A stretch of DNA of 64,000 nucleotides from Burkholderia sp. 8Y (GCF_902506145.1 NZ_LR733519.1:1418158-1482157), one strand, 5' to 3'; positions 46,381-55,844 are shown, counted from the stretch's first letter. Notes: generated by a model from the letters alone, not told the origin. Made by a program: numbers and translations.

Positions 46381-47853
46381 ATGAATCAACGATACTCCAT
46401 CGACCAGCTGATTCGCGCGGACAACTTCATCGCTGGCGAATGGGTTGCGGCCGCGAGCGTCAAACGCTTCGACGTGACGAATCCCGCGACAGGCGAAGTC
46501 ATCGCGCAAGTCGCCGACAGCGATGCCGCCGACGCCCGCGCCGCCACCGATGCCGCCGCGCGCGCGTTTCCCGCGTGGCGCGACACGCTGCCGAAAGATC
46601 GCGCGGCAGTGCTGCATCGCTGGCATGCGCTGATCGTCGATAACGCGGACGCGCTGGGCCAGCTGATCTCGCTCGAACAAGGCAAGCCGCTCGCGGAAGG
46701 CCGCGGCGAAGTCATGTACGGCGCGTCGTACGTCGCGTGGTTCGCCGACGAAGCCACGCGCATCTACGGCGACATCATTCCGCAGCAGCAGCGCGGCAAG
46801 CGCATGAGCGCGGTGAAGGAACCGGTCGGCGTCGTCGCGGCCATCACGCCGTGGAATTTTCCGCTTGCGATGATCGCGCGCAAGATCGCGCCCGCGCTCG
46901 CGGCGGGCTGCACGGTCGTCGGCAAGCCCGCCGAAGATACGCCGCTCACCGCGCTCGCGCTCGTCATGCTCGCGCATGAGGCGGGCGTGCCGGCGGGCGT
47001 GCTGAATCTGATCAGCGCGTCGCGCGAACGCGCGGTCCCCGCCGTCGCCGAATGGTTGCAGGACAGCCGCGTGCGCAAGATCACGTTCACGGGCTCCACG
47101 CCCGTCGGCAAATATCTCGCGCGTGAATCGGCGGGCACGTTGAAGAAGCTGTCGCTCGAACTGGGTGGCAATGCGCCCTTCATCGTATTCGACGACGCCG
47201 ACCTCGACGCCGCCGTCACCGGACTCATGGCCGCGAAGTTTCGCAACGGCGGGCAGACGTGCGTGTGCCCGAATCGCGTGTATGTGCAATCGTCGGTGTA
47301 CGAGCGATTCGCCGACAAGCTCGCCTCGCGCGTCGCGGCATTGAAGGTCGCGCCAGCGACTGATCCCGACGCGCAGATCGGCCCGATGATCAACGCCCGC
47401 GCGGTCGAAAAGATCGAGCGTCATGTGAACGACGCCGTGGAACGCGGCGCCCGCGCGCTCGCCGGCGGCAAGCGCCTCTCCGAACTCGGCCCGAACTACT
47501 ACGCGCCGACGGTGCTCGCCGATGCCACGCCCGACATGCAGTTGAGTTGCGAAGAAACCTTCGGCCCCGTCGTGCCGCTATTCCGATTCGATTCGGAGGC
47601 CGAAGCAATCAGCGCCGCGAACGACACGCCGTTCGGTCTCGCATCGTACTTCTACAGTCAGGACGTGCGGCGCATCGACCGTGTGGCGCGCGCGCTGGAA
47701 GCGGGCATCGTCGGCATCAACGAGGGCGCGCTCGCGAGCGAAGCGGCGCCGTTCGGCGGCGTGAAGGAGTCGGGCTATGGCCGCGAAGGATCGAAATACG
47801 GCCTCGACGACTATCTCTCGATCAAATATCTCTGCGAGGGTGGCCTCGAATGA
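46381..47853 (+). CDS. gabD: NAD(P)-dependent succinate-semialdehyde dehydrogenase
   Basis: A 490-residue aldehyde dehydrogenase. Features: AAITPWNFPLAMIARKIAPA near 157, the coenzyme site FTGSTPVGKYLARES near 236, the general-base Glu in KKLSLELGGNAPFIVFDDAD near 258 and the nucleophile Cys in FRNGGQTCVCPNRVYVQ near 292. The CVC sequence at the nucleophile is typical of GabD-type enzymes. It oxidises succinic or other short semialdehydes, as would be formed by the class III aminotransferase upstream. Its stop overlaps the start of the deacylase (ATGA). Confidence 0.9.
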   Translation: MNQRYSIDQLIRADNFIAGEWVAAASVKRFDVTNPATGEVIAQVADSDAADARAATDAAARAFPAWRDTLPKDRAAVLHRWHALIVDNADALGQLISLEQGKPLAEGRGEVMYGASYVAWFADEATRIYGDIIPQQQRGKRMSAVKEPVGVVAAITPWNFPLAMIARKIAPALAAGCTVVGKPAEDTPLTALALVMLAHEAGVPAGVLNLISASRERAVPAVAEWLQDSRVRKITFTGSTPVGKYLARESAGTLKKLSLELGGNAPFIVFDDADLDAAVTGLMAAKFRNGGQTCVCPNRVYVQSSVYERFADKLASRVAALKVAPATDPDAQIGPMINARAVEKIERHVNDAVERGARALAGGKRLSELGPNYYAPTVLADATPDMQLSCEETFGPVVPLFRFDSEAEAISAANDTPFGLASYFYSQDVRRIDRVARALEAGIVGINEGALASEAAPFGGVKESGYGREGSKYGLDDYLSIKYLCEGGLE

Positions 47854-48842
47854 ATGCGCCCGTATATCCGATCCAGGTCACGTTCCCCGACATCGGCCCG
47901 CACGAGCACAGCGACACGGGCACCCCCTACGTGCATACGTTCGATTCGGGCGTGCCCGGTCCGCACGTGATGATCAACGCGCTCACGCACGGCAACGAAG
48001 TGTGCGGCGCGATCGTCGTCGATGAACTGCTGCGCGCGAAGCTGCGTCCGCGGCGCGGCCGGCTCACGCTCGCGTTCGCGAATGTCGATGCCTACCGGCG
48101 CTTCGATGCCGCGCGGCCAGATGCTTCGCGCTTCGTCGATCAGGACTTCAACCGCGTGTGGACCGCGCGCACGCTCGATGACGCGTCGCTCGATTCGAGC
48201 GAACTGCGCCGCGCACGCGCGATGCGCCCGGTCATCGACAGCGTGGATCTGCTGCTCGATCTGCATTCGATGCATGAAAAGAGCGCGCCGTTGATCGTCG
48301 CGGGGCCGCTCGACAAGGGCATCGCGCTGTCGGCGCAACTCGGCACACCGACGACCGTCATCTGCGATGAAGGCCATCCCGAAGGCCGCCGCATGCGCGA
48401 CTATGAAGGCTTCGGCGATCCGGCGAGCGAGAAGAACGCGCTGCTGATCGAATGCGGCCAGCATTGGGAAGAAAGCGCGGTGGCCGTCGCGCGCGACGTC
48501 ACTGCGCGCTTTCTGGCGCACGCGCGCGTCGTGGATGCGGGCGATCTTCCGGCGGACTGGAATCGGCCGCTGCCTGACGAAATGCTCGTCGTGCGCGTGA
48601 CGGAACCGGTCGTCGCAAAGAGCATGGACTTCCGTTTCGCGGATGCCTATTCCGGCCTCGAAGTGTTCGCCGAAGCGGGCAGCGTGATCGGATGGAACGA
48701 CGGCGAGCCGGTCACGACGCCCTATGCCGACTGCATGCTCGTCATGCCGTCACTGCGGCAGTTGAGGCCGGGCGTCACGGTGGTCCGGCTCGGCAAAGTG
48801 GAACGCCGCATTCCGGCGAAACCGGACGCACGCCGCGTTTAG
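47850..48842 (+). CDS. M14-type deacylase, succinylglutamate desuccinylase/aspartoacylase family
   Basis: A 330-residue zinc hydrolase of the AstE/AspA family, which removes acyl groups from N-acyl amino acids. Zinc ligands: His and Glu in NALTHGNEVCGAIVVDELL near 47-50 and His in DLLLDLHSMHEKSAPLI near 143. Other landmarks: RFVDQDFNRVWTAR near 91, and ALLIECGQHWEESAVAVA near 199 with the catalytic Glu. No signal peptide is seen. It is translationally coupled to gabD and converges tail to tail with the AraC gene by four bases. An N-acyl amino compound as substrate would tie in with the GNAT genes, but this is inference. Confidence 0.88.
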   Translation: MNAPVYPIQVTFPDIGPHEHSDTGTPYVHTFDSGVPGPHVMINALTHGNEVCGAIVVDELLRAKLRPRRGRLTLAFANVDAYRRFDAARPDASRFVDQDFNRVWTARTLDDASLDSSELRRARAMRPVIDSVDLLLDLHSMHEKSAPLIVAGPLDKGIALSAQLGTPTTVICDEGHPEGRRMRDYEGFGDPASEKNALLIECGQHWEESAVAVARDVTARFLAHARVVDAGDLPADWNRPLPDEMLVVRVTEPVVAKSMDFRFADAYSGLEVFAEAGSVIGWNDGEPVTTPYADCMLVMPSLRQLRPGVTVVRLGKVERRIPAKPDARRV

Positions 48843-49189
48843 GCCGCTTGCGCGAAGACGTCCTGCGTCTCGCGCGCCCGCTGCAAGTAGGCGCTCGGCG
48901 TCATGCCGCAGCAGCGTTTGAAGTGGCGCGCGAGGTGACTCTGGTCGAAGAACCCGACTTCAGCCGCGACCACGGACCCCGGCACGCCCGCGAGCAGCAA
49001 CGTCTGCGCGCGCCGCACCCGCACCGTGCACAAGTAGCGGTAAGGCGACAGCCCGAACTGCTCGCGAAAGCGCGTCGCGAAGCGCGACACGCTCAGCGCC
49101 GAGACATCCGCGAGTTGCGCGAGGCTCACAGTCTTGTCGAAGTTGGCTTCGATATAAGCGACCGCATCGAGAAGATTCGTCGCGCTCAT
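48839..49189 (-). CDS. short AraC-family DNA-binding protein
   Basis: Only the AraC DNA-binding domain, 116 residues: LAQLADVSALSVSRFATRFR near 24 (first helix-turn-helix) and AEVGFFDQSHLARHFKRCCG near 77 (second, with the conserved GF...SH.AR.FK). No sensing domain. The start at 49189 overlaps the FAD oxidase stop by four bases, so it is the last gene of the long minus-strand operon. Without its own ligand domain it may need a partner or act by amount, in the manner of MarA/SoxS. Confidence 0.9.
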   Translation of the reverse strand: MSATNLLDAVAYIEANFDKTVSLAQLADVSALSVSRFATRFREQFGLSPYRYLCTVRVRRAQTLLLAGVPGSVVAAEVGFFDQSHLARHFKRCCGMTPSAYLQRARETQDVFAQAA

Positions 49190-50355
49190 GATGAAATCTC
49201 GGAGGCCGCGGATTCCGCCCGGCCGGGCGCAGGACGCTGGAATCGCGCGATGGAAAACGGCGCGAGATCGATGGGCGTGCTGCCCGTATCGAGCAGTTCG
49301 GCCAGCGTTTCGCCGACGCCTGGCCCGATCTGGAATCCCGAGCCGCTGAAGCCGAACGCATAAAAGAGTCCGTCGACTTTCGAACTGCGGCCGATAACCG
49401 GCTCCGAATCCGGCAAGTAGCTCTCCACGCCGCTCCACACGCGAATCACGTTGAGCGCGCCGAGCGCGGGCGCCATGCGGCGGAATTGCGCAATCTGCGC
49501 GACGGTATTCGCGGGCAGCACCGATGCGCGGCGCGTCGCTGCATCGGCCGGACCGGGCGCGCCGCCGCCCAGCACGATATTGCCGCGCGGAATCTGCCGG
49601 AAATACACGCTTTCTTCCTTGACCGACGTGTACACGCCCATCGACCATTTGAAGACATACGGCACCGGCTCGGTCACGGCCATCTGCGGGCCGCGCACCG
49701 CGAGCGGCACCGGCTCGCCGAACTGCGTCGAGAGCGCGTTCGCCCATGCGCCCGCGCAGATCAGCACCTGTTCCGCGCGATAGATCCGGCCGCCCGCGCA
49801 CTCCACGCGAAAGCCGCCCGCCTCCTTCTCCACGCGCAACACGTCCGCGTTCTCGACGATAGTCGCGCCGAGCCGCCCCGCCGCGCGTCCGAACGCGGGC
49901 GCGGCAAGGCGCGGGTTCGCGTGGCCGTCGAGCGGCGAACTGGATGCCGCCAGCACCTCGCGCCCGAGAAACGGAAAGCGCCGGAACATGGCCGCGCCTT
50001 CGAGCACGTCGAGATCGAGGCCGTAGGCGCGCGCATCGGCGGCATAGCGATGAAAATAGTCGGCGTCGTGCGCGTGATAGCACACGCGCGTGTGCCCGGA
50101 CGGCAGGAACTCGACGTCCTCGCCGAGCAGTTCGCGCGACTGCCGCCACGTGGCCAACGCGCGGTTCGACATCGCGAGCTGCGACAGCGCGCGTCCCTGG
50201 CGACGCACGCCGCCGAAGTTGACGCCGCTCGCCTGCTGTCCCGTCAGACCGCGTTCGAGCAGGATCACCGAGCGAGCGCGACGGCTCAGAAAAAAGGCCG
50301 TCGTCGTGCCGATGATCCCACCGCCGATCACGATCACATCGGCGCGCTCGTTCAT
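49186..50355 (-). CDS. FAD-dependent oxidoreductase, DAO family (HcnC/opine oxidase B-like)
   Basis: A 389-residue flavoprotein: dinucleotide-binding VIVIGGGIIGTTTAFFLSRR near 8, GVNFGGVRRQGRALSQLA near 44, substrate domain 90-310, and the closing FSGSGFQIGPGVGETLAELL near 335. It resembles the catalytic subunit that oxidises the C-N bond of glycine (HcnC), opines or sarcosine-like secondary amines. It is coupled (ATGA) to a Pyr_redox/Fe-S subunit and a 2Fe-2S subunit encoded next to it, the same three-part arrangement. Expected at the cytoplasmic membrane side, passing electrons to the respiratory chain. Confidence 0.9.
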   Translation of the reverse strand: MNERADVIVIGGGIIGTTTAFFLSRRARSVILLERGLTGQQASGVNFGGVRRQGRALSQLAMSNRALATWRQSRELLGEDVEFLPSGHTRVCYHAHDADYFHRYAADARAYGLDLDVLEGAAMFRRFPFLGREVLAASSSPLDGHANPRLAAPAFGRAAGRLGATIVENADVLRVEKEAGGFRVECAGGRIYRAEQVLICAGAWANALSTQFGEPVPLAVRGPQMAVTEPVPYVFKWSMGVYTSVKEESVYFRQIPRGNIVLGGGAPGPADAATRRASVLPANTVAQIAQFRRMAPALGALNVIRVWSGVESYLPDSEPVIGRSSKVDGLFYAFGFSGSGFQIGPGVGETLAELLDTGSTPIDLAPFSIARFQRPAPGRAESAASEISS

Positions 50356-51749
50356 TCTGTCGTCTCCTGTTCGATGCCTTGCGGCGCGAGCGCCATCGGC
50401 AAGGGCTTGACGGGCGCCTGTCCGCGCAGCCGTCCGACTGCTTCGAGCGGAACGCGCGCTTCCGCCGCGATCACTTCCGCGCCCGCGTGCGCGCAAAAAC
50501 GCCCCTGGCATCGACCCATGCCGACGCGCGAGAACGCCTTCGCGCGGTTCGCTTCCTTCGCGCCCATTTCGTTGACGACGCGCCGCAGTTCGCCCGCCGT
50601 GATCGACTCGCAGCGGCACACGACGGTCTCGTCCGGCAACGCGCCCGCGAAGCGCGCGGGCCACGGAAACGCGGCGCGCAAGCCGGCGGCGAAGCGCGTG
50701 TAACGATGCAGTTGCGCGCGCAGCTTCGCGGTGTCCGCCTGTTGCGCGACGTGCGCGATGCCCGCGTCCTTCAGCGCCGCCAGCGCGGAGAGCCGTCCCG
50801 CGCGCTCGGCGGCATCCGCGCCGCGCACGCGCGCTCCGTCGCCGGCGAGATAGACGCCGCGCACGCTGCTGCGGCCGTCCTGATCGGTGGCGGGCAGCCA
50901 CTGCCGCAGCGCCGTGTCGAAGTGGAACTCGCAACCGGCGAGATCGGCGAGCTGCGTCTCGGAGCGCACGTGATAGCCGAGCGCCACGGCATCGCAGGCG
51001 ATGTCGATGACCGCGCCCTTCGCGTCCCTCGCGCGCACACCCGTCACGCCATGCTCAGGCGAGCCGTCGATCGCAATCGGCGTGATCCCGCGATGCACCG
51101 GCACGCCCGCGCGCCGCAGCACGTTCATCAGCGCGACGCCCTTTTTCAGCGCCGAAGGCAGCGCGAGCAGCCGGGGCAGCGCGCGCAGACGGTCGCCGAG
51201 CGACGAGGTATCGAGCACGGCGCCGACGGTCGCGCCCGCCTTCACGTACTGCGCCGCGACGAGATAAAGCAGCGGTCCGGAGCCCATCATCACGGTGCGC
51301 GCGCCGATGGCGCACCCTTGCGACTTCAGCGCGACCTGCGCGCCTCCGAGGCTGAACGCGCCCGCGCGATGCCAGCCGGGAACCGGCATCAGACGGTCGG
51401 TGGCGCCGCTACACACGATGAGCGCGTCGAACGCAATGCGGCGGTGGCGCGTGCCGCTCGCGACATGCACCGCGTCAGGCTCGATGTTCCACACGAGCGT
51501 GTCCGGCAGATAGTCGATGCGCGCGCGCAGCGCGTCGAACGAACGATGCAGCGCCTGCGCGCGTTCGGCTTCCGTGCCGTACAACGTCTCGTAAGAGCGC
51601 GTGAAGCCGTCGGGCTGGCGTCGATAAATCTGGCCGCCGTCGCGCCTTCCTTCGTCGATCACGATGGGATGCACGCCCGCTTCCACGAACGCCTCGGCGG
51701 CGCGCACGCCCGCCGGTCCCGCGCCGACGATCACGACAGTCGCGGCCAT
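50352..51749 (-). CDS. FAD/NAD(P)-binding oxidoreductase with BFD-type Fe-S C-terminus (HcnB/opine oxidase A-like)
   Basis: A 465-residue flavoprotein: VVIVGAGPAGVRAAEAF at the N-terminus, GGQIYRRQPDGF near 38, a second dinucleotide site TVMMGSGPLLYLVAAQYVKA near 150, and YLAGDGARVRGADAAE near 305. The C-terminus has the four Cys of a BFD-like 2Fe-2S domain in DETVVCRCESITAGEL near 378 and RVGMGRCQGRFCAHAG near 412. Such subunits are the electron-transfer or alpha part of hydrogen cyanide synthase and octopine/nopaline oxidases. It shares a 19-base overlap with the small ferredoxin-like gene upstream. Confidence 0.9.
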   Translation of the reverse strand: MAATVVIVGAGPAGVRAAEAFVEAGVHPIVIDEGRRDGGQIYRRQPDGFTRSYETLYGTEAERAQALHRSFDALRARIDYLPDTLVWNIEPDAVHVASGTRHRRIAFDALIVCSGATDRLMPVPGWHRAGAFSLGGAQVALKSQGCAIGARTVMMGSGPLLYLVAAQYVKAGATVGAVLDTSSLGDRLRALPRLLALPSALKKGVALMNVLRRAGVPVHRGITPIAIDGSPEHGVTGVRARDAKGAVIDIACDAVALGYHVRSETQLADLAGCEFHFDTALRQWLPATDQDGRSSVRGVYLAGDGARVRGADAAERAGRLSALAALKDAGIAHVAQQADTAKLRAQLHRYTRFAAGLRAAFPWPARFAGALPDETVVCRCESITAGELRRVVNEMGAKEANRAKAFSRVGMGRCQGRFCAHAGAEVIAAEARVPLEAVGRLRGQAPVKPLPMALAPQGIEQETTE

Positions 51750-52048
51750 ACGCCCTCCCCGGCCTCACCGATGCGCGTCACGATCGACATGCCTTCGGCC
51801 GCCTGCGTCGTGCATGCGCGGATGCGCTCGCCGGCGGCCGTCCACACCCAGCAGTCCTGGCACGCACCCATCACGCAGAAACCCGCGCGTCGGCCATCGC
51901 CGAATTCGGAATCGCGCAGGCTGTCCCCGGCGGTCAGCAGCGCGACCATCAGCGTGTCGCCCTCGGCGGCGAGCGAGCGCCTGCCGTCGATCACGATCTC
52001 GAAAGTCCTGCGGCCCTTTTCGGCCACGCGCACGAATCGTCCGCTCAT
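51731..52048 (-). CDS. (2Fe-2S)-binding subunit (HcnA/opine oxidase-like)
   Basis: A 105-residue protein with the ferredoxin-like cluster site of HcnA: GFCVMGACQDCWVWTAAG (three Cys near 57-65) and the fourth Cys in IRACTTQAAEG near 78. The N-terminal strand FEIVIDGRRSLAAEGDTLMV (about residues 16-35) is typical. It completes the three-subunit oxidase with the two flavoproteins. The start overlaps the ABC ATPase stop by four bases, so transport and oxidation are coupled. Confidence 0.9.
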   Translation of the reverse strand: MSGRFVRVAEKGRRTFEIVIDGRRSLAAEGDTLMVALLTAGDSLRDSEFGDGRRAGFCVMGACQDCWVWTAAGERIRACTTQAAEGMSIVTRIGEAGEGVWPRLS

Positions 52049-53874
52049 GCCGGCACCGTATCGGTCGTCTGCAGGCGAACGAGGTCCGCCGCCGAGTGGT
52101 GGCACAAAATCTCCGCGCCGGAAGGCAGCGTCTTCACCGGCGGCGGCACGACATTGCACTTGCCGTCGATGCGCGCCGTGCAGCGCGCGCGGAAGCTGCA
52201 CAGCTCGGCGGCGTCGCTTTCCGGGCCGAGCGCGGGCAGCGCGGCGAGCGCCGTCGCCCGGCGCGTGTCGAGCCAGCCGGGACGCAACTCCGGCACGCTA
52301 TCGACGAGCAGCCCCGTGTACGGGTGATACGGCGGCGCGGAAAGCGCCTTGCGCTGACCGGCTTCGACGCAGCGGCCCGCGTACAGCACCATCACGTCGT
52401 CGCAGACCGCGCGCACCGTCGAAATGTCGTGGCTGATGAACATGTACGACACGCCGAGTTCGCGACGCAGCTCGGCGAGCAGATCGAGAATGGCCGCGCC
52501 GACGACCGTGTCGAGCGCGGACGTGACTTCATCACAGAGAATGAGCGCCGGGTCGGCCGCGAGCGCACGCGCGAGATTCACGCGCTGCTTCTGGCCGCCC
52601 GACAAACCGCCCGGCTGGCGTTTGGCGATCGCGGCGGGCAGCTTCACGAGGTCCAGCAGTTCCAGCATGCGCTTCTGGGCCGCCGCGCCGCGCAGGCCGT
52701 GATAGAAGTTCATCGGCCGGGCGAGAATGTCCGCGACGGTGCGGCTCGGGTTCAGCGCCGTATCGGCGTTCTGGAACACGATCTGCACGCGCCGGTACTG
52801 GTCGAGCGTGCGCTCGGAGAGCTTCGCGGGCAGCGGCTTGCCGTCGAGCAGCACTTCGCCGCGCGCCCGGTCGACGAGGCCCGCGATCACGCGCGCGAGC
52901 GTCGTCTTGCCGGAGCCGGATTCGCCGATCACGCCGAGCGTGCTGCCGCGCGCAATGCGCAGGCTCACGTCGTCGAGCACGCGCACGGCGGGCACGCCGT
53001 GCGCGTCGACGCGCCCGTAACCCGCGCTCAGGCCGCGGATTTCGAGCACCGGCGTGTCGCGTGCGGTGGCCGGGGCGGCGGCGTCGATTTCCGGGCGGTG
53101 CGTGGCCGCGAGAAGCTGGCGCGTGTAGTCGTCGGCGGGGGCGTCGAGCACTTGCGCGGTCGCGCCGTTTTCCCGCACGCGCCCGCCGTTCAGCACGACG
53201 ATGCGGTCCGCCATCTGCGCGACCACCGCGAGATCGTGCGACACGTACACCGCCGTCGTGCCGAGTTCGCGCACCACGCGCTTGAACGCGGCCAGCACTT
53301 CGATCTGCGTCGTCACGTCGAGCGCGGTCGTCGGCTCGTCGAACACGACGACGGCGGGATCGGTGACGAGCGCCATCGCCGCCATCAGACGCTGCAACTG
53401 CCCGCCCGACACCTGATGCGGATAGCGGTCGCCGATGGTGTCCGGCTCCGGCAGCGCGAGCGAATGGAACAGCGCCACCGCCTTCGCGCGCGCGGCGGCG
53501 GGCGTCATCAGCTTGTGCAGCAGCGCAGGTTCGATCACCTGATCCATGATCGTGCGCGCCGGGTTGAAGCCCGCCGCCGCGCTCTGCGCGACATACGCGA
53601 CCGTGCGCGAGCGCAGCGCGCGGCGGCCTCGGGCGTCGAGCGAGAGAATGTCCGTGTCGCCGATCCTGACCGAGCCGCCCGCAATCGCGCAGCCGTTGCG
53701 CGCATGGCCGAGCAGCGCGAGCGCGATGGTCGTCTTGCCCGAGCCGGATTCGCCGATCAGCGCGAGCACTTCGCCCTTCTTCACCGAGAAGTCGACGCCC
53801 TTCACGATCTCGACGACCGCGTCCGGCGCCGCGCCCGCGACCACGCGCAGGCCCTTGACTTCGATCATGTTCAT
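52045..53874 (-). CDS. peptide/opine-type ABC transporter, fused double ATP-binding protein
   Basis: A 609-residue protein with two complete ABC domains, the equivalents of DppD and DppF in one chain. Walker A sites: LIGESGSGKTTIALALLGHA near 38 and LGVIGESGSGKTTLARVIAG near 316. Signatures: HQVSGGQLQRLMAAMAL near 155 and GGLSGGQKQRVNLARAL near 428. Walker B: DPAVVVFDEPTTALD near 180 and DPALILCDEVTSALD near 452. The closing part carries a Cys-containing C-terminal segment (LCSFRARCTARIDGKCNVVP) usual for oligopeptide ATPases. It drives uptake through the two permeases encoded upstream, four-base overlaps on both sides. Confidence 0.93.
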   Translation of the reverse strand: MNMIEVKGLRVVAGAAPDAVVEIVKGVDFSVKKGEVLALIGESGSGKTTIALALLGHARNGCAIAGGSVRIGDTDILSLDARGRRALRSRTVAYVAQSAAAGFNPARTIMDQVIEPALLHKLMTPAAARAKAVALFHSLALPEPDTIGDRYPHQVSGGQLQRLMAAMALVTDPAVVVFDEPTTALDVTTQIEVLAAFKRVVRELGTTAVYVSHDLAVVAQMADRIVVLNGGRVRENGATAQVLDAPADDYTRQLLAATHRPEIDAAAPATARDTPVLEIRGLSAGYGRVDAHGVPAVRVLDDVSLRIARGSTLGVIGESGSGKTTLARVIAGLVDRARGEVLLDGKPLPAKLSERTLDQYRRVQIVFQNADTALNPSRTVADILARPMNFYHGLRGAAAQKRMLELLDLVKLPAAIAKRQPGGLSGGQKQRVNLARALAADPALILCDEVTSALDTVVGAAILDLLAELRRELGVSYMFISHDISTVRAVCDDVMVLYAGRCVEAGQRKALSAPPYHPYTGLLVDSVPELRPGWLDTRRATALAALPALGPESDAAELCSFRARCTARIDGKCNVVPPPVKTLPSGAEILCHHSAADLVRLQTTDTVPA

Positions 53875-54818
53875 TGATCGCCTCCGTGCGAGCGCGCGCC
53901 GTGGCGGCGCAGGCTGTCGATGAGCAGGTTGACGCCGATGGTGAGCGTCGCGATGGCGACGGCCGGCATCAGCACGGCGGGCGCGCCTTCGGCCAGTCCG
54001 CCGATGTTCTCGCGCACGAGCGAGCCCCAGTCCGCGTTCGGCGGCTGCACGCCGAGCCCGAGAAAGCTGAGTCCGCTCAACAGCAGCACGATGAACACGA
54101 AGCGCAGGCCGAAGTCCGCGAGCATCGGATGAATCATGTTCGGCAGCACTTCCACGCGTGCGATGTAGAAGGGCCGTTCGCCGCGCGCCCGCGCGACCTG
54201 CACGTACTCCAGCGTCATCAGGTTGACGGCGAGCGAGCGGGAAATGCGGAACGCGCCGGGAATGTAGGCGAGCGCGGCGACCATCATCAGCATCGGAATG
54301 GACGAACCGAACGCCGCGATCACAACGAGCGCGAGCACCTTGCTCGGAATGGAGATGAGCGCGTCGAAGAGACGGCTCAGGATTTCATCGACCCAGCGCC
54401 CCGACACCGCCGCGATCAGCCCGAAGAACGTGCCGATGCCGCTCGCGAGCACGGTCGCGGCGAGCGCGAGGCCCACCGTGTACTGCGTGCCGTAGAGAAT
54501 GCGGCTCAGCATGTCGCGGCCGAGATAGTCGGTGCCGACCCAGTGCGCCGGGCCGAAGCTGCTGAAGATTTCCGTCGACGTCACCGCGCCGCCCTTGTAA
54601 GGCGCGACGACCGGCCCGAGAAACGCCACCGCGAGCCAGAACACGACGATGAAAAGGCCGATCAGCCCGAGCACGGAAAAGCGGCCGACCAGACGCCGAA
54701 GCGCGCCGCGCTTCACAGCGGCTGCGGCGGCGCACGCCTGCGGTTCGGGCGGCGCATCGGCGGCGGGCGGCGGCTCGTAGATCACGGTCGTGGCATGAGA
54801 AGGGGCATGTCGGTTCAT
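53871..54818 (-). CDS. ABC transporter permease, DppC type
   Basis: A 315-residue membrane protein, with a Pro/Ala-rich cytoplasmic N-terminus (1-40) and then six membrane segments. DppC-type features: PAHWVGTDYLGRDMLSRILY near 103, and the EAA loop VQVARARGERPFYIARVEVL near 218 that contacts the ATPase. DWGSLVRE near 278 is also typical. The start at 54818 overlaps the partner permease stop. It forms the channel with the DppB-like protein. Confidence 0.92.
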   Translation of the reverse strand: MNRHAPSHATTVIYEPPPAADAPPEPQACAAAAAVKRGALRRLVGRFSVLGLIGLFIVVFWLAVAFLGPVVAPYKGGAVTSTEIFSSFGPAHWVGTDYLGRDMLSRILYGTQYTVGLALAATVLASGIGTFFGLIAAVSGRWVDEILSRLFDALISIPSKVLALVVIAAFGSSIPMLMMVAALAYIPGAFRISRSLAVNLMTLEYVQVARARGERPFYIARVEVLPNMIHPMLADFGLRFVFIVLLLSGLSFLGLGVQPPNADWGSLVRENIGGLAEGAPAVLMPAVAIATLTIGVNLLIDSLRRHGARSHGGDQ

Positions 54819-55771
54819 CGTTGACGCAGCCTCGGGTTGGATACGATCTGGCACAGGTCCGCAATCAGCACGAGCGCGAGATACGCCACGCAAAACACCA
54901 TCACGCAGCCCTGCACGAGCGGCATGTCGCGGTTGGTGACGGCATCGACCATCAGGCTCGCGAGGCCGGGATAATTGAAGATGGACTCGACGATCACCAC
55001 GCCGCCGAAGAGATACGACAGCGACAGCGCCACCGCATTGGCGATCGGACCGATAGTGTTGGGCAGCACGTGCCGCAGCACCACGCGCATCGGCGAGGCG
55101 CCCTTGAGCAGCGCCATTTCCACGTACGACGCATTGAGCTGATCGAGCACCGCCGCGCGCGTCATGCGCGCCATCTGCGCGACGATCACGCAGCAGAGCG
55201 TCATCACCGGCATCGCGTAGGTCCGCACGAGCGCGCCGAACGAAGACACATCCGACAGATACGAGAGCGCCGGCAGCCAGCGCAGCTTCACCGCGAAAAT
55301 CAGCACCGCGATGGTCGCGACGAGAAACTCCGGCACCGCGACCGTGGAAAGCGTCAGCACGTTGAGCGCGCGGTCGAGCAGCGAGCCGCGAAACATGGCC
55401 GACGCAATGCCGATGACGAGCGCGAGCGGCACGGACACCAGCGCGGTCAGTCCGGCGAGCACGAGCGAGTTCGGCAGGCGCGTGGCGATCAACTGGCTCA
55501 CCGGCAGGTTATTCGAGAGCGACGTGCCGAAGTTGCCGCTCACCACGTGCACGAGCCATTGCGCATAACGCGTGATGGCCGGTTGATCGAGCCCGAACTG
55601 ATGCCTGAGCGCGGCCACCTGCTCGGGCGTCGCCGCCTGGCCGAGCGCCTGCTGCGCGGCATCGCCGGGCAAAAGACCCGTGATGCCGAACACCACCGCC
55701 GACACGATCAGAAGCGTCAGCAGCGCGAGCCCGAGGCGCGCGGCAATGAGTCGTTGCGCGTGGAGTTTCAT
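54815..55771 (-). CDS. ABC transporter permease, DppB type
   Basis: A 318-residue membrane protein of the DppB/OppB group. Typical N-terminus: ARLGLALLTLLIVSAVVFGI near 11, then LLPGDAAQQALGQAATPEQV, LRHQFGLDQPAITRYAQWL near 56 and GNFGTSLSNNLPVSQLIATR near 81. The EAA loop is YVEMALLKGASPMRVVLRHV near 219. Six membrane segments. It lies 73 bases after the binding-protein gene. Confidence 0.92.
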   Translation of the reverse strand: MKLHAQRLIAARLGLALLTLLIVSAVVFGITGLLPGDAAQQALGQAATPEQVAALRHQFGLDQPAITRYAQWLVHVVSGNFGTSLSNNLPVSQLIATRLPNSLVLAGLTALVSVPLALVIGIASAMFRGSLLDRALNVLTLSTVAVPEFLVATIAVLIFAVKLRWLPALSYLSDVSSFGALVRTYAMPVMTLCCVIVAQMARMTRAAVLDQLNASYVEMALLKGASPMRVVLRHVLPNTIGPIANAVALSLSYLFGGVVIVESIFNYPGLASLMVDAVTNRDMPLVQGCVMVFCVAYLALVLIADLCQIVSNPRLRQR

Positions 55772-55844
55772 CGGATGTCGCCTCCGTTGGAGGTGGAAAC
55801 CATGCGCCGCCGGTCCCGGCGGCGCGTCGCGTGTCAACTGACGC

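Noticed and set aside
50379-53877. Two open frames of 685 and 737 codons on the plus strand opposite the oxidase and ABC ATPase genes
   Set aside because: Both are Arg/Ala/His-rich antisense shadows of well-supported minus-strand genes.
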